From positions 65,743,723-65,807,722 of the forward strand of contig OU015526.1 in assembly GCA_907165065.1 (NCBI GenBank): a stretch of 64,000 bases of DNA, written 5' to 3'. The translations under genes were made by a program, and so were the position numbers. The stretch is from Caprimulgus europaeus (taxonomy: Eukaryota; Chordata; Aves; Caprimulgiformes; Caprimulgidae). Under the pieces are notes generated by a model that made no database searches, was not told where the DNA came from, and saw only the letters and a program-made list of their open reading frames with translations. Each line of letters starts with the position of its first letter. Within the stretch, counting starts at the first letter, position 1. This document shows, one piece after another, positions 25,515 to 37,420 of the stretch.

Positions 25515-25561
25515 AATGCAAACATCATATTGGCTGTTCTGTGGGATGTTTTGGTCATTTT

Positions 25562-25574
25562 GGGGGGGGGGGGG
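25562..25574 (+). repeat. 13-base G homopolymer
   Basis: An uninterrupted run of 13 G on the + strand, followed 15 bases later by a C-rich CACCCCACCCCCG patch near 25589-25601. The two could pair or form competing structures. Such runs are prone to length error in sequencing and to slippage. Confidence 0.9.
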
Positions 25575-25789
25575 TTGGTGTTGTGTTCACCCCACCCCCG
25601 ATGCTTTTTCAGCATCATTTTCATAAAACTGATTGTTATTGAACATTGTTGAAATAAAGAAATGTTTTCATATTGTCAGCATAGCTCTAGAGACAGGTTG
25701 GGGATTAGGTGATATCTTTTTCGCAGTCAACAAATTGTGTTGGGCCACAGGGAGCATGGCAGTGGATAAAAACATAATCCATTCCATAT

Positions 25790-26165
25790 CATGGTGTGTT
25801 TTTCCTCTTGGTGTTCAGGGGTTTCTTTGGTTGGTGAGTATAATGGTGTTGTGTGGTTTGGGTTTGGTTTTTTTTTTTTTTTTTTAAAGAGTTAAGGTTA
25901 TGTGTAAAATTCAACTCCACTAAAAAAATTAGAGCAATTGTTTTTTGGTGTGATTTTTTGTTTGTGGTTTGTTGGTTTGTTTTTTTTTTAGTAAAAGACT
26001 TTTTGAACCTCAGTTCACATTTTTATAAGGCTTCTTTGGACTCAAAATTCAGTTATCATCAAAGTCTGGTTTTGGGTTGTATTGTTTTGTTGGTTTTGTA
26101 TTGTTTTGTAGCTTTTTTGGGTTTTTGTTGTGTTGTGGGTTTTTTGTTTTTTTTTTTTAATGAAG
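25790..26165 (+). repeat. T/G-rich, C-poor low-complexity band
   Basis: The + strand over this stretch is dominated by T and G words such as TTTGGGTTTT, TTGTTTTG and GTTGTGTTG, with few C. T runs of 9-17 bases occur near 25868-25885, 25980-25989 and 26149-26158. The open frames crossing it (25853-26290 + and 26059-26277 -) translate to Phe/Val-rich or Lys/Thr-rich low-complexity peptides and are artefacts of the composition. Confidence 0.7.
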
Positions 26166-26574
26166 TACCGCTGTTAAGGTGCCCTATCACATATATAACA
26201 CATGGGTCCAAACTCATGTGTAAGATACATGCTACAACTTCTGTTGAATTCAATATGGAGTGTATATACATCTCCAAGGGGCAAATCTAGGCCCTATTTG
26301 CTTCTGAAAGATGATGCTGGAGTGTTAAAAAGGTGTGTGCTTTGCCTTTGAGGGGGCAACAGTGCAGCCAGAGAGATTTTGTTGAGCAGTTAACAGTATG
26401 TCTTTTATTTTTGCCCTGCTGTAGCAGGATTTTTATATGCATTTTAACAGTTATTTAAGAGTCCCCATATGCTTAGAAAAGAATCTGAATATATGTGCCT
26501 TTTTTAAAGCTGCATCATAACTAGGTTATTCCATCAATACAGTAGAATGACTGGGAGCTGCAGTTGGAACAATA

Positions 26575-26870
26575 TGTAAAAATACAGCTTGTAAAAGATT
26601 TCCTTTATTAACTGTCATCATCCACAGAATATATGTTCAAATAAACGTTGTGTAATAACTAAATTTGAGATTAATAGGCCCCTTAAGAAACAGCGAAGTC
26701 ATTCAGGATAGTCAGTGAAAAATAGCCTGTAAGACTGTAACATGCACATATTGTCCTGCTTACATGCTCTCTCTGGTGTCATTCCCATTTATCAATGTCG
26801 GCAGGCTCTGTTCTCATTAAAACACTCTTGCACAAAAGCAACTTAATTTTCTTAAGAGAAGAGGACACCT
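26575..26870. promoter_or_regulatory. CNE-like stretch
   Basis: Non-repetitive sequence carrying many compact site-like words, such as AATAAACG near 26640, TAATAACTAAAT near 26653, GAGATTAATAGG near 26667 and CATTCCCATTTATC near 26780. It is free of homopolymers, unlike its neighbours, and has no open frame worth noting. This is a pattern-based suspicion of conservation only. Confidence 0.28.
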
Positions 26871-29186
26871 GATTCAATTTAGTGCTCGAAACCAGGAACT
26901 TGAATATATATGTTTTTCCCTGTCTGAACTCAGATGAATAGTTATGAACAGCAACACAGATTAAACCTTATTAGGTATATTTATATTCTGTTTGCAGTAA
27001 CAGTGCTGTGGCAAATAGCTTTCTACAGAGCTGTAACATTTTATTAATGGAAACAGCAGTTAAGACATGAGCTGTGGTAACACTCACATGAGATTTTATT
27101 TTTAAATAGGAGATTGAAGGAGTTGTTTAAAGGGACTCTGCCGACTCATTCAAGCTACTTCTGACGTCCTGCCTCCTTCCTCCACCTTCTCGAACTACAC
27201 TGATCTCTTTGGGTAGATAAAAATTTCCTTTTCTGTCCTGTTTGGTCAAGCCATTTCCATCACTTTCTTCAGTCTTTTTTTTTTTTTTCCTTCCCTGTCA
27301 AATAGGAGATGTGGATCTATTAAATTTTGCATAAATAACATGGACACTTTAAAATGTTATACTACTAGATTGTGTTCTCTGCCCTCTACTGCAGTAGTAC
27401 TGCTGGAGTCCTCATCTTTCTCCAGATCTTTTCTACTCTTCTGTGTTTTTCTCTTTTCTTCATTGTGCCATCTGTGTTGAATAGGATATATAGTATTATG
27501 CCTGGTACCTGAGCTGTATATTCCACTAGTGCATGACTGGAAATGATAAGGTTTTAACCGCAGGTAATTGCGGGCATACACAAATCAGCTTTGTAGGATG
27601 CCCAAGCCGCTTCCTTCTGAGACGTTTTGAGGCTGTGTAGTTTCATTACTCTGCATCTGTGGCCTTGTGCCTGGATCATCCTTTCTGCAGAGAGGGGACA
27701 GCTCAGGGCCAGACAGGTCCTAGTGTGCACAGCCTGTGCTCTCTTAGCTGTGGGGTGCCTGGGGGACGCAGGTCCTGTGTGTGCATAGGGTTAAGTGCAG
27801 TTAGGAAGGCTACCTCCCTAAAGGTTACCAAATGACACTCAAGAATCAAACATTTTAGTGTTAAAAAATACATACATATTGGTGAAAAAGTCTTTTACTT
27901 TTTTGTATGGTCCATATATGAAGCTATGAGGCACCATTGTTTCCCTGTGACTCTGCAATAAAGGAAATTATTCCACTTCCAGTTGAGTTGTGCTTAACAA
28001 TTTTATTTGAATCCTGGTGATAATGATAAAATGCTGGGTTTTGACCCAGGTGTTCCAAACATTGCCGGTGTATATTTCCCTCATCTTTAATGTAGTCCTG
28101 CTACATTATTGCCAAAAGATACCTAGTCTAATAAATTCCAAGATAATTTAGTTTGACACCAAAATAGAAGGAAATGGCACAGAGTTCAGGATGTATTCTG
28201 TGTGTAATGCTATTGGAACCTTGGCGTGCTTGTTTGATTTGCTGCCCAGTCACGTGTACTTGAATGCTGCGTGTACTTGCTGCTGCATTTGGGTACCCAC
28301 CCGTGGGGAAGTGCTCAGCTCCCTGGTTGTGGCTTTGCCTTTTTCTTCTGTCTTTTACTAGCTTTTGTTGCTGTGAGGACTGGCTTGGATCTTGTTGCTG
28401 TTCCTGTTACAAATCTTAGCAGTGTTTTCTGTTTATATATTCCAGGATAAGGTGGGAAATGAAGGGCTGAAGCTTTGCACTAGGCTCAGGTATGGGAAAA
28501 GGAAAGTTTCCACCAAGTACTGCCAGATAGGTTTCCTTCAGCGGTGGGCTGAAAGTGCTGCAAGCCAGCTGATCCTCCCTGGAAAGGCAGACCAGCCAGT
28601 TTCCTCAAGCCCTGTGCCATACTGAGTTGACTGAAATTGTACCTGCTTTAATACTAAGTAAACTTGTTGTTTTGTGGAGCGAGTATGTCCTCAAGTGCAT
28701 AAACTCAAGTGGAGATGTACGTGCTCTTCTGTGCTAGCCCTGTTAAGAGTACTGGCAGTGACTTTCAGTCTTTGTTGTCTCCGAGTTGATGTAAACTTAA
28801 ATAATTGGTCTGGTTGTTACTACTGCTTCTTTTGAATGTGATCTGACCTTGCATTTCAATACATGGCCATGCATTTACCTTTTGAAAGGATCTTACCATT
28901 GATTTTATAGAGAACTCTCCCCTCGTATTAACGGTAAGTGCAATGAACGGTTTGCAAACACATGCAAATCTGAACTTGGAGTATTATAAGGACATCTAAA
29001 TGTTTTCATGTTTTATTGTTTCGTTTAAGCTGACTGCAGATAGTCTGATATCTGTTGAAGCACAAAAGGAGCAAACACTAAAAAAAGTTATGCAATAATA
29101 GTGACTAATAAATGTTTCAAATAGAAGAGGAAGAGCCTAGCTGTATCATGTGTCAGCACTAATGTTTATTTGTATCATCCCTCTAA
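26871..29186. other. non-coding sequence, nothing recognised
   Basis: The sequence is mixed, with a T run near 27278-27291, a more GC-rich patch around 27650-27790 and short open frames (27357-27581 -, 28392-28625 +) lacking domains. No repeat family or RNA gene is recognised. Confidence 0.45.
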
Positions 29187-29330
29187 GGATCTCAGAGTGC
29201 TTTTTAAGCAATGAATTAATTTTGACAATGCCCTGTGAGGTACGTAGGCAATATTATCCCTCTAGATAGAAAGAAGTTGGAAGTGTTTAAATTCTACAGT
29301 GTCATGCTACTAGGTGTGTTTAATTACAAA
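29187..29330. repeat. relic of an ancient MIR/L2/L3-type repeat
   Basis: The order of words is that of the widely shared amniote SINE/LINE tail: a GGATCTCAGAGTGCTTT block (29187), AATGAATTAAT, then CCCTGTGAGGTACGTAGG (29231) and ATTATCCC (29252). The usual following tract, a dinucleotide-free purine-rich segment, is too decayed to align. Divergence is high, as expected for a repeat that predates birds. Because several ancient families share this 3' region, I do not assign a family or strand. Confidence 0.55.
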
Positions 29331-31060
29331 TTGGAGCAGTTGATTGACTTTACTACCAGTTTGTTTAAGCTGAACCAGAATAAGAAAGATAAGACCCAGG
29401 CTTGTGAGTATGAGAAAAATTTACTCCTAAATTTATTTTGCAGGAGAAATGTTTATAAAGAACATTGCAAAAAGAGTAGTTGACTTGTGTAAGTCCTCCC
29501 TCACTGAGGCAAACCATCTGAATCATTATAGCTTAATTTGTGGTGGTCTTGAATTTTTTTATGTTAATGGTTTTTTTTTCCTTCTTTTGCATGTAAGGAG
29601 TGTTTAATCATCTGCCATGGACAATTTCTGACACTATGGAGAAAGGGAATTAAAAATTACAAACTAGTGTAGTCTTGGAACACTCAGGAATTATGACTTT
29701 TGCACATGACTGGCTGAATACCTGAAGGGTCAAATTTGTCTAAGAGTGTTGTTTTAGTATGTATTATATGCCTGAGAATACTAAAAAAAAAAACCCCATA
29801 AATCTTCCCGGAGGGTCAGGAGTGAAGAAAGAAAAGAAGTTTGTTGATGGCCCAAAATATATATCACCAGAACCATCTGTTATCTCTCATTAGCACCTTT
29901 TCAGGTCTAGAATTTCTCCTGGAAGTAGAATTGCAGCATATTTTAAGTAAAATAATTTCATGCCTCTAGATGATCCTCAAGTCAGGGTTGGTAGCCACTG
30001 ATGTGGCTAACACTAGATGCACGGTGTCCTTTCAAGTGTATCGGTTCTTGACAGCGACTGCTTTGTTCTTTGGGCATTGTTGAAATGACCAGGGAAACGG
30101 TTGAGGGCCATCTAGCACAGAAGGTATTTCTCTTGCATCACTAGCTGTGGTCTGGCAGGCTCACCTGCACTGTAAGCAGAGCCTGTCCTGAACCCTGCTT
30201 CTGAATCCCAGCTTCTGAATGTTTTTGGGATAGTTTGGGATAGGTAAGTTTAGCGCCTTAGGAAGGGAAGGGCTACTTTTTATGCTCGCTCTCTCTGTTT
30301 TGCATGAACTTCCACATCACTCGCCCTCTTCAGGAAAGCTGATGTTCTTTGTAGCAGACAGAAGTGTAGCTGTCACTGCACACAAAATCTGCATGGGAAG
30401 GAGGGGACCATTAAGTTTCCTCCCAGCCTTCTGGTGCAGAAGTGGAGCCCAGATGCTTCTGTCTTTTGGATCTTAACAGTCGATTTACACTGTTTTATAT
30501 AGCAAAGACTCTTTTGCACAGAAGAGATGTTTAGGTGTACTTAAAAGTGGAAGTCTGGATCCTCCTTCATGGACTCAGAGGCAGAATGTAATAAAAGGGA
30601 CTTTTCTGCGTCTTTTATCAGATTGAAATGGTCAAATACAATCAGTCTGGTTAAAGGAATGGCACAAGTCCAACAAATACCAAAGAGACTTGATAAACCT
30701 GATGGGGTTTTTTAATATAATGATAGTAGGAAGTTTGAGAGGGATATATTAAGGAAACATGCCTATAAGGACATCTCCTATAGTGAAACTGATCCCTTGC
30801 AGTAGGTTTGTGTGCATGGATGTAATGTCTCTCGCTTACAACATGAAAGTATCAGCTGCACAGCTTCAAATACAAGCAGAAAATCCTGATTTAAGTCACA
30901 GTTGTTGAAGAATTGTTTTAAGTAGTACTCACTCTTGCTTTCAGCTGTGATCTCTGGCAAGAGGAGCTGTTTGGACTTGTGCCTCTTTTTTATGTTCAAA
31001 AAAGGAATGCTGATGAGGAAGAGGTGTTAAAATATGTTACTGTAGTTTACAACTGTCAAC
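29331..31060. other. non-coding sequence, nothing recognised
   Basis: AT-rich with a poly-A tract near 29785. The frames at 30282-30476 (+) and 30778-30999 (-) are short and without domains. No element recognised. Confidence 0.45.
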
Positions 31061-31300
31061 TATAATGTTTTATTTAGCTCTATCTATTCAGAAGCTCCCT
31101 CCGCAACATGGAGTGCCATATGCCATTGTCCCTGTTAGTAAGCAAGTCAGCAAAGGTTTCCCAGTCTGCATTTGTTTTTGTATTTGGGCCGCTGAGGAGC
31201 TGTGGTCCAGTGCCATCTTTTATTGATAGGGCCAGCAGAGGAGGAATCTAATGAAATTATCAAAGCTTTGAATTAATTATGAACTTGAATAAGAAAGCTA
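31061..31300. promoter_or_regulatory. CNE-like stretch
   Basis: Non-repetitive, moderate GC, with site-like words including GTTAGTAAGCAAGTCAGCAAAGG near 31133 (described here only as a motif cluster), GTATTTGGGCCGC near 31181 and TTTGAATTAATTATG near 31267. The intact CpG in GGGCCGCTG and the lack of decay around it make constraint plausible. Not testable here. Confidence 0.27.
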
Positions 31301-32599
31301 AGCTCTCTAGAGTCAAGGATCTCATTACCCATTCATTTTCATTGCATCCTCTTATGGAGCAGAAGGCAGGTTCAGCTACAGCTCCTACCCCGATTTTGGA
31401 CTTTATTCAAACTTGCTAAACTCGCTAGCATCCACTTGTTATTAATCTGTGGCTGGAAGTGTCCAGGGTGATTAATTTGACTCTGCTTTAAATCTTCATG
31501 TAAACGGTAGATTTTCCTTCTACCTTTGCTGTGTGGTTTTTCATCATCAGGCTGGCTGCCATACAAGAGTTTTCTGTTCTTTCTTGGTAACTGGGGAAAG
31601 CTATTCAGGACTCAAGTTTTAACTTCCTGGAATTTAATGAGTTAATGTTAAGAAATAATACTGCTACCTTATATTTCCTGGATATTTAGGTAAGCACAAA
31701 CAATTCTAAGTCATTACCAAAATTGTTTGTTTTCTTATTTTAAAAGGCTATGGAGTAAAAAGTAATTATCAGACATTGGCCTCAGAAGTGTGGGGTGGTT
31801 GTGGGTTTTTTTTATTGTTTTTTTTTTGTTGTTGCTATTTTAAATTTGCTGTTCAAACTACAGAAACTTCTGAATTTGACAATCCCTTATTATGATGAAC
31901 AATTAATTTAGTTTGCTTTCCAGGTTAATATTCCATTAAAAATTGTTAAAAAGCTATGAAAGTGCAGTGTTTTAGTTAAATCAGGTTATATTTATTTTAA
32001 TTAATAGATAATATGTAAAAATGTTTTTGGCAAATCAGAGCAAATGTAGCGAGACCAAGCTTCTCTGTAATATTCCTAGTTCTTGTGGATATTCCTCTTC
32101 AGTCTACCAGCAAGGATTCTCCTGCTTCTCCTGCTTTTGTCTGTTTCAGCACATTATTTATGAATGCATAAACTAGAACCTATCAGTCTTCATAAGTTAC
32201 AGGCCACTGGCAATTTTTTAAGCAGTGGCTAACTGCCTAATGGTCTCTGTGTATGTGTGTATTTGGAGAATCTAATAACTTGTTGGGTGGGGGAATAACA
32301 TTTTGGTTTTGTACTGTAGCTGTTTTACCATTGGTGATTTTTATCTTTTTCTCTCTTCAGGCAGCTGCTATATTTAATTCTGCTTTTGGAAGTTTTTTGG
32401 TAAGTAATGCAGTATTTATGGAAAGTGCTTTAATAGTCTTATTTTTAACAGTGTGTTTGTATTTTTCACATTAGTGTTGGTGGAATTATGCCATTTAACT
32501 GGCAAAAATTTGAATTGTCTTTCGGTTTGTCACCATGCTATTGAATACAGATACTACAATGTCTTTTATTTTTGCTAAACTCTTGAGAAAAATAGTGAA
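31301..32599. other. non-coding sequence, nothing recognised
   Basis: AT-rich sequence with T/G-rich tracts near 31795-31835. A 73-codon hydrophobic frame at 32253-32474 (+) reflects T-rich composition, not a membrane protein I can identify. Confidence 0.45.
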
Positions 32600-33110
32600 T
32601 AAATTGTCTCTGCTCATGGTAAATTAATAATGTGTAAACACATCTTAATTTTCCCCTTAATAGGTTAACAGAATCTATTATTATGCAGATGTTTCAGGCA
32701 TGAGCATCAATATATTGATTTTTCTAATAAGGTCCATCAAATACTCATTATTTTCTATCAAGAGGCCATGGATTTTGAAAAGAAAACATGACCCAGCTGA
32801 TCAGAGAGTAGATGCTAATTTACTCAGTGACATGTCATTTGTTTAGCATATTTCACTGTCAGTGAAGCCACTCAACGTCTCTGAGGAACACACTAAAATA
32901 GCTAGATATGGGAAAGCAATCAATCCAGCTGGAAATATAACTGTTTCTGTAAAAATCTGAACCAGTATTTGTGGGCTTGATAGTCTACAAAGATCCAGAA
33001 AGGACGCTGTAAAGAACACTAAATATATTTTTGATGAAATAATAAATTTCTTTTATTGATATGTTGTTTAGAGAGACATTAATGAATATTAAATACAAAT
33101 TACTTTATGT
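32600..33110. promoter_or_regulatory. CNE-like stretch, about 500 bp
   Basis: A long homopolymer-free segment in which compact words follow one another: CTTAATAGGTTAAC near 32657, TATTATTATGCAGATG near 32676, a TGACCCAGCTGATCA cluster near 32790, GATGCTAATTTACTC near 32812 and TGACATGTCA near 32829. It is the most extended stretch of this character in the window and has no open frame. It may be a developmental enhancer, but conservation is not tested. Confidence 0.35.
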
Positions 33111-34543
33111 GTAGGCAAGCTACTGTGACTGTTTTATTTATTTAGGCAGCTAATCATTGAATTTCTTCTTTACTAAAATTTGTGCATGTTTAGAAGTGTG
33201 CACTTGCAATTCCAGTCTTGTGTACCCCTAAAGAGGACTATGAGGTATACAATGAATGAATGACAGAAGAATTCAAATTAGGAGGTTAAAATCAAAAGTG
33301 CTAGTACAAAATAACTCACTTCATGCATATTTGTTTTATGACAAGCTGGAGTTTGGGAGTTTAAGTCTGTAAAGCTGTACTGCCAAGAGAGAAAGTTGCA
33401 TGACATTTTGAAATTACACATTGTCCTGCTGCATTTTTGAGGGACCAGGTTCAAGTGAGGAAGGTGGATGTAAGTATTGTGAGTATAGATGACCACTCCC
33501 ATTTTTAAAATATCAGTTCCCAAATACTTGTTCCTTTTTGTCACCTATCATGTTCTCCTCCAATGGGAGGAAGGCGCTTTCTGCCTCAAACTATGGAATC
33601 TGGGTGTTGGAGCAACTGTTCAGTCTGTGTATGTGCGTGGCATTTTCTCTTGTTGCTTGGCACGAGCCCCAGTTTCTCTGCCGTCCCTCGCTTTCAGTTC
33701 ATGAGGTTTCCTTCAATACCCAAAGGCCTCAGTTCAGCTGTCATTAGGAGAATGTCTTTTGACTTCAAATAAGAATTTAGGCCCCAGAGCATCTGATTAC
33801 AATGCTGGCTCCTAGTAAAGCAACGTAACTGTATTTTAATTTCTAGAACCTGTTTGTAGTTCTTTGAAGAAATCTCAGTTAAAGAAGCTGAGCTAATTTG
33901 TGTGTTTGTGTAATACTTCTGATTTTGATTTTGATCTTAGTTCCATGAACTGGTAATTGGAAAGTTCAATTTACTTATAATTACCTCATTATACTTTTTA
34001 ACTTTTTTTTATTTTTTTTTTTTATTTCTCTGAAATATTGGAGCAGCATTGCAGTAAATACATTTGTTAAAAAAATTCCCAGGAAAGTATCTTCAAAAAT
34101 ATTAAAGATCAGCTAGAATCAAACCATGATACCAGATGATTTTTTATAATTACTGATTTTTTTAAAAGTAAAATTATAAAGAAAGTGGCCACTATTAAGT
34201 CAAAATATATACAAATACTCAAGCATGTATTGTCATATCCTGGTTTGAAATCATTGTTATGTCAGGGGAATATGTATTTATGACAGAAAATAAATCACAA
34301 ATACGTTTACTGAAAGCTTTACTCTGACAAACTTTTCCAGTTATGCAGTTGATAACATGAAGCTTATGACTGAAAATGCAATGGGGTGGTAGTAGCCCAG
34401 GGACTGTGGCAAGTAGCCAGAGTTATTTACCATTTGTTCAATGCTGTAGGTCTACATGGCCTTTAATTGAGTGGCTCCTGAATGTCACTAGCATGTGGTC
34501 ACTTCCTTTGTGAGTTTTCTGTGAACAACTGGTGCAGTATTAA
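33111..34543. other. non-coding sequence, nothing recognised
   Basis: Three overlapping + frames (33489-33704, 33538-33747, 33563-33772) occupy the same 280 bp in all three phases, which shows only that stop codons are locally sparse. T runs lie near 34001-34023. No element recognised. Confidence 0.45.
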
Positions 34544-34598
34544 ATATGTATATGTGTGTGTGTGTATGTATGTGTGTGTGTGTATATATATATATATG
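34544..34598 (+). repeat. TG/TA dinucleotide microsatellite
   Basis: A compound repeat of alternating pyrimidine-purine: TATG steps, then TG units, a TATG interruption, more TG units and finally TA units ending at 34598. Alternating TG/TA tracts are length-polymorphic and can adopt Z-DNA or cruciform forms. It generates spurious Tyr/Ile/His/Thr repeats in the overlapping - strand frame. Confidence 0.92.
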
Positions 34599-36965
34599 TT
34601 TGAAGTCAAAACTCTTCTATCAAATATGTAAATAACTGCCCTGTTTCTGAGAAGGATAATGGAAGGTCCTGGTGGTGTGTTTGGAAATCTATCCATTTAT
34701 ATTGGTGCCTAACTTGGGGGCTTGGCTATGGGTGGAGCTCCTATTTCCTATATCTTTAATTCATGATGAGTCTAAATCACATTTGCATTTTTCTTATTAG
34801 CATCTGATGATGTGCTGTCTGTGGATAAGCCTAGATATTGTTACATACCTTTGTGACCATAACCAAATACATGTCCTGGAGATAATTTGTAAGGATCTGA
34901 CCATTGGCAAGGCTGCAATTTTTCTTATGTTCCTTGTCTTACGATGTGTAGCGCATTGGGTGGGTTGCTGCACTTGCTGTGGCCCTGACAAAGCCAGGAG
35001 GACAGTATGTTGCCTGCTCTCAGACTATGCCCTGTGGGGCAGTGCCTGTGTATGATAGTGTGAAGCAAGCTGATTTAAAAGGGCTGAAAGATGAGCTGTG
35101 CTTTTAACTCTTTTAAGACTAGGAAATGGTCCTTGAGAAGTTAAATTAAAAAAGACTGTGGAACAAAAAGTCTGCAGGAAAAGACTCAGCATAATGTTAG
35201 AATGATACTGAGATGAGCTTATTCGGGTGAATAGGGACACTTTATGATATGCAAAATGTAGAAATGCCAAATATATCTTGATGAGCAGAAGTACACTTAG
35301 ATTAAGCATTTGGAGGTGTTTTCACTGGCAAGGAGATTTACAAAAACTACTGACCAACCGCAAAGTAATTGCTTTTAAACTGCACCAAAGCCCATATTCC
35401 TATAAATATGCAGGCAAAACAATGCATGGAATGATACTGTACGTATTTACACTTAGTTTAATAGTGTCCCAGGTCTAATTAAAACACAGTGTTTTAAAGA
35501 ACTAATTGTTTCTGAAAAGTGTTTTTATGTAGCTAGATTAGTAATAAGTAACGATAGATGAATTCAATTTACATAAATTTCATCCAAGAGAATATTTAGA
35601 ATCATACCACAGAGGATTGCTTTGAGTTGGGTAGTTAATATCATTATCTCCTCCCCTTGTTTAAACAGTTTGGTTTACAATAATTGCAGAACATAATAAG
35701 TGATTTCAGTTTTTCCTCTTAATGGGGCTTTAATAAAACCTGATACTGTTTTAGTAATACTAGATGGTTGGCCATCAGCAAGGTTTCTGTTGTAAAGCAA
35801 GCAAATGCGTGTTAAGGTCTGCTGGGGTAGAAAGCACTGAGATAACCCCTTCCACTTGTAGGAGAGGATACTTTTGCAGCTAAAGGCTAAATAAATCATC
35901 CAAGATGTTAAGCATGGATCTGTTTTGATTCTTAACATTGTATGCATTGCCCTGCTTCCTGAGCATTTCTATTCTGCTTCTGAAAGTCGTGCTTCAACAG
36001 AAAAATAATGCTTGTTAATGTCCAAAGCACAGAGCAGTAGGCAGGATACTGCAAAACATGCTTTGCTGGTGACTGTCCCATGGTGTTTGCCTGGGTGGCT
36101 CAGCTCTTTGGCTTTCCGTTCACCAAGGCATAGCCTGTCATTGAGGCTGTTCTTGTGCTGATGTGGAGACATATGCTTGGTTGAGAGCTAAACTCAATTT
36201 GCAGTGACAATATAATGCCAAGCATGTGGAAGGATGAGGGAGTCTAAAGTCTAGAAGAGGATGTCCTCACAAAATGCTCTGTACTGCTGGACTAGAAACA
36301 GCCTTGTCTAATCTTTATCTACCTCTCATCAATCTCCTTTCCGCTTGAGACAGTGGGCTTGTAAACTCATGAGAGTATCCAGCTTGAGATGTGAGCGAAT
36401 GTTGTCTGATTCTTTGGTGCCTTGGGGTTATAAACAGTAAGTGTGAAAGGAACAGCAATCAGCTTCACCTTAAACAAAGAACTATAAGCAAAATCTGGAG
36501 GTGACAGGAAATCAGAAGGAAAGGAGAATTCAGAGGACTCTGCTCTGGTCACCATTGCACTCCTGAAAAAAACAGAGCAAAGGGCAGCCAAAAATGCAAG
36601 TCTTGATTGAGACTTCTAATGATGCTGTCTTGAATTAGCTTCCCTTCTTCTGTTGAAACCTGTGAGTTGAAATATGGCACATGTCCAGGCTGCATAAGTC
36701 AGTCTGAAGGAAGGAACCTACTCTCATCATTTCATAAATCTCCTTTGTCCAAATGAAGTATGTATGGTTTTGTTGTTTTATCTGACTGTATTTATAAGGG
36801 AACGGAGCTGGTTCACATTGTTCAAAAACTCAAATAATTTTTGGAGCAGCCACTTGGTTAATCAAATCAAGGCTAGTGTTTTATTTACACTGTCTTCTGA
36901 AAAAAGAAAAGCAGAGAATGTGAAAGTTAGCTTCTCACATATACACAAAGCCTAGTTGGTTAATG
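34599..36965. other. non-coding sequence, nothing recognised
   Basis: Open frames at 34807-35055 (+) and 34797-34991 (-) overlap almost exactly on opposite strands. The + frame is Cys-rich but has no family resemblance. Further short frames (35025-35309 -, 35675-35947 -, 36367-36591 -) lack domains. No repeat recognised. Confidence 0.45.
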
Positions 36966-37420
36966 AAAATGTATGGAATTCTTATCTACTCTGCTTTAGC
37001 AGGCATAATGATTTACACAGTCTGACAGCACTAGTGCAGCAAGTAAATGCATTAGTCATAGTGTCCATTTTTCTTGCAAATTTGTGACACAGATTTAATT
37101 ATGGGAATGACCAGCAACTTACAAATCTAATTTTGGTAAGCTGAGCCAACTTTTTTATTTTAATAACAATAGATTTTTTAGCAATGATTTCATTACTATT
37201 TAAAGAAATCCACCAGTATGGAAATAACCAATTGGCTGAATTTATTTACTTTATTTCACCTTAATGGGTGTTGAATGGTTTAGGTTTATTTTGGGTTTTT
37301 TATTATAACTTTTTTATTTGTGTTATTTCTAGGATAAATGTCATTATCTGGCTTAATTATTTCCAGCACAAACATTGTAAATATTTTTCTAAAATCAGGC
37401 AAATGTTTGTATACCTCTTT
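36966..37420. promoter_or_regulatory. CNE-like AT-rich stretch
   Basis: AT-rich but non-repetitive, with homeodomain and MEF2/POU-like words: GATTTAATTATGGG near 37091, ATCTAATTTTGG near 37124, CTATTTAAAG near 37196 and GGCTTAATTATTTCC near 37350. It lacks CpGs. Conservation is only suspected. Confidence 0.25.

Noticed and set aside
25853-26290. 145-codon Phe/Val-rich frame
   Set aside because: A translation artefact of the T/G-rich band, although it superficially resembles a membrane protein.
34797-35055. Cys-rich 82-codon frame with an exact antisense partner
   Set aside because: Both strands are open over the same interval, no Cys spacing of a known family is seen, and no splice sites flank it.
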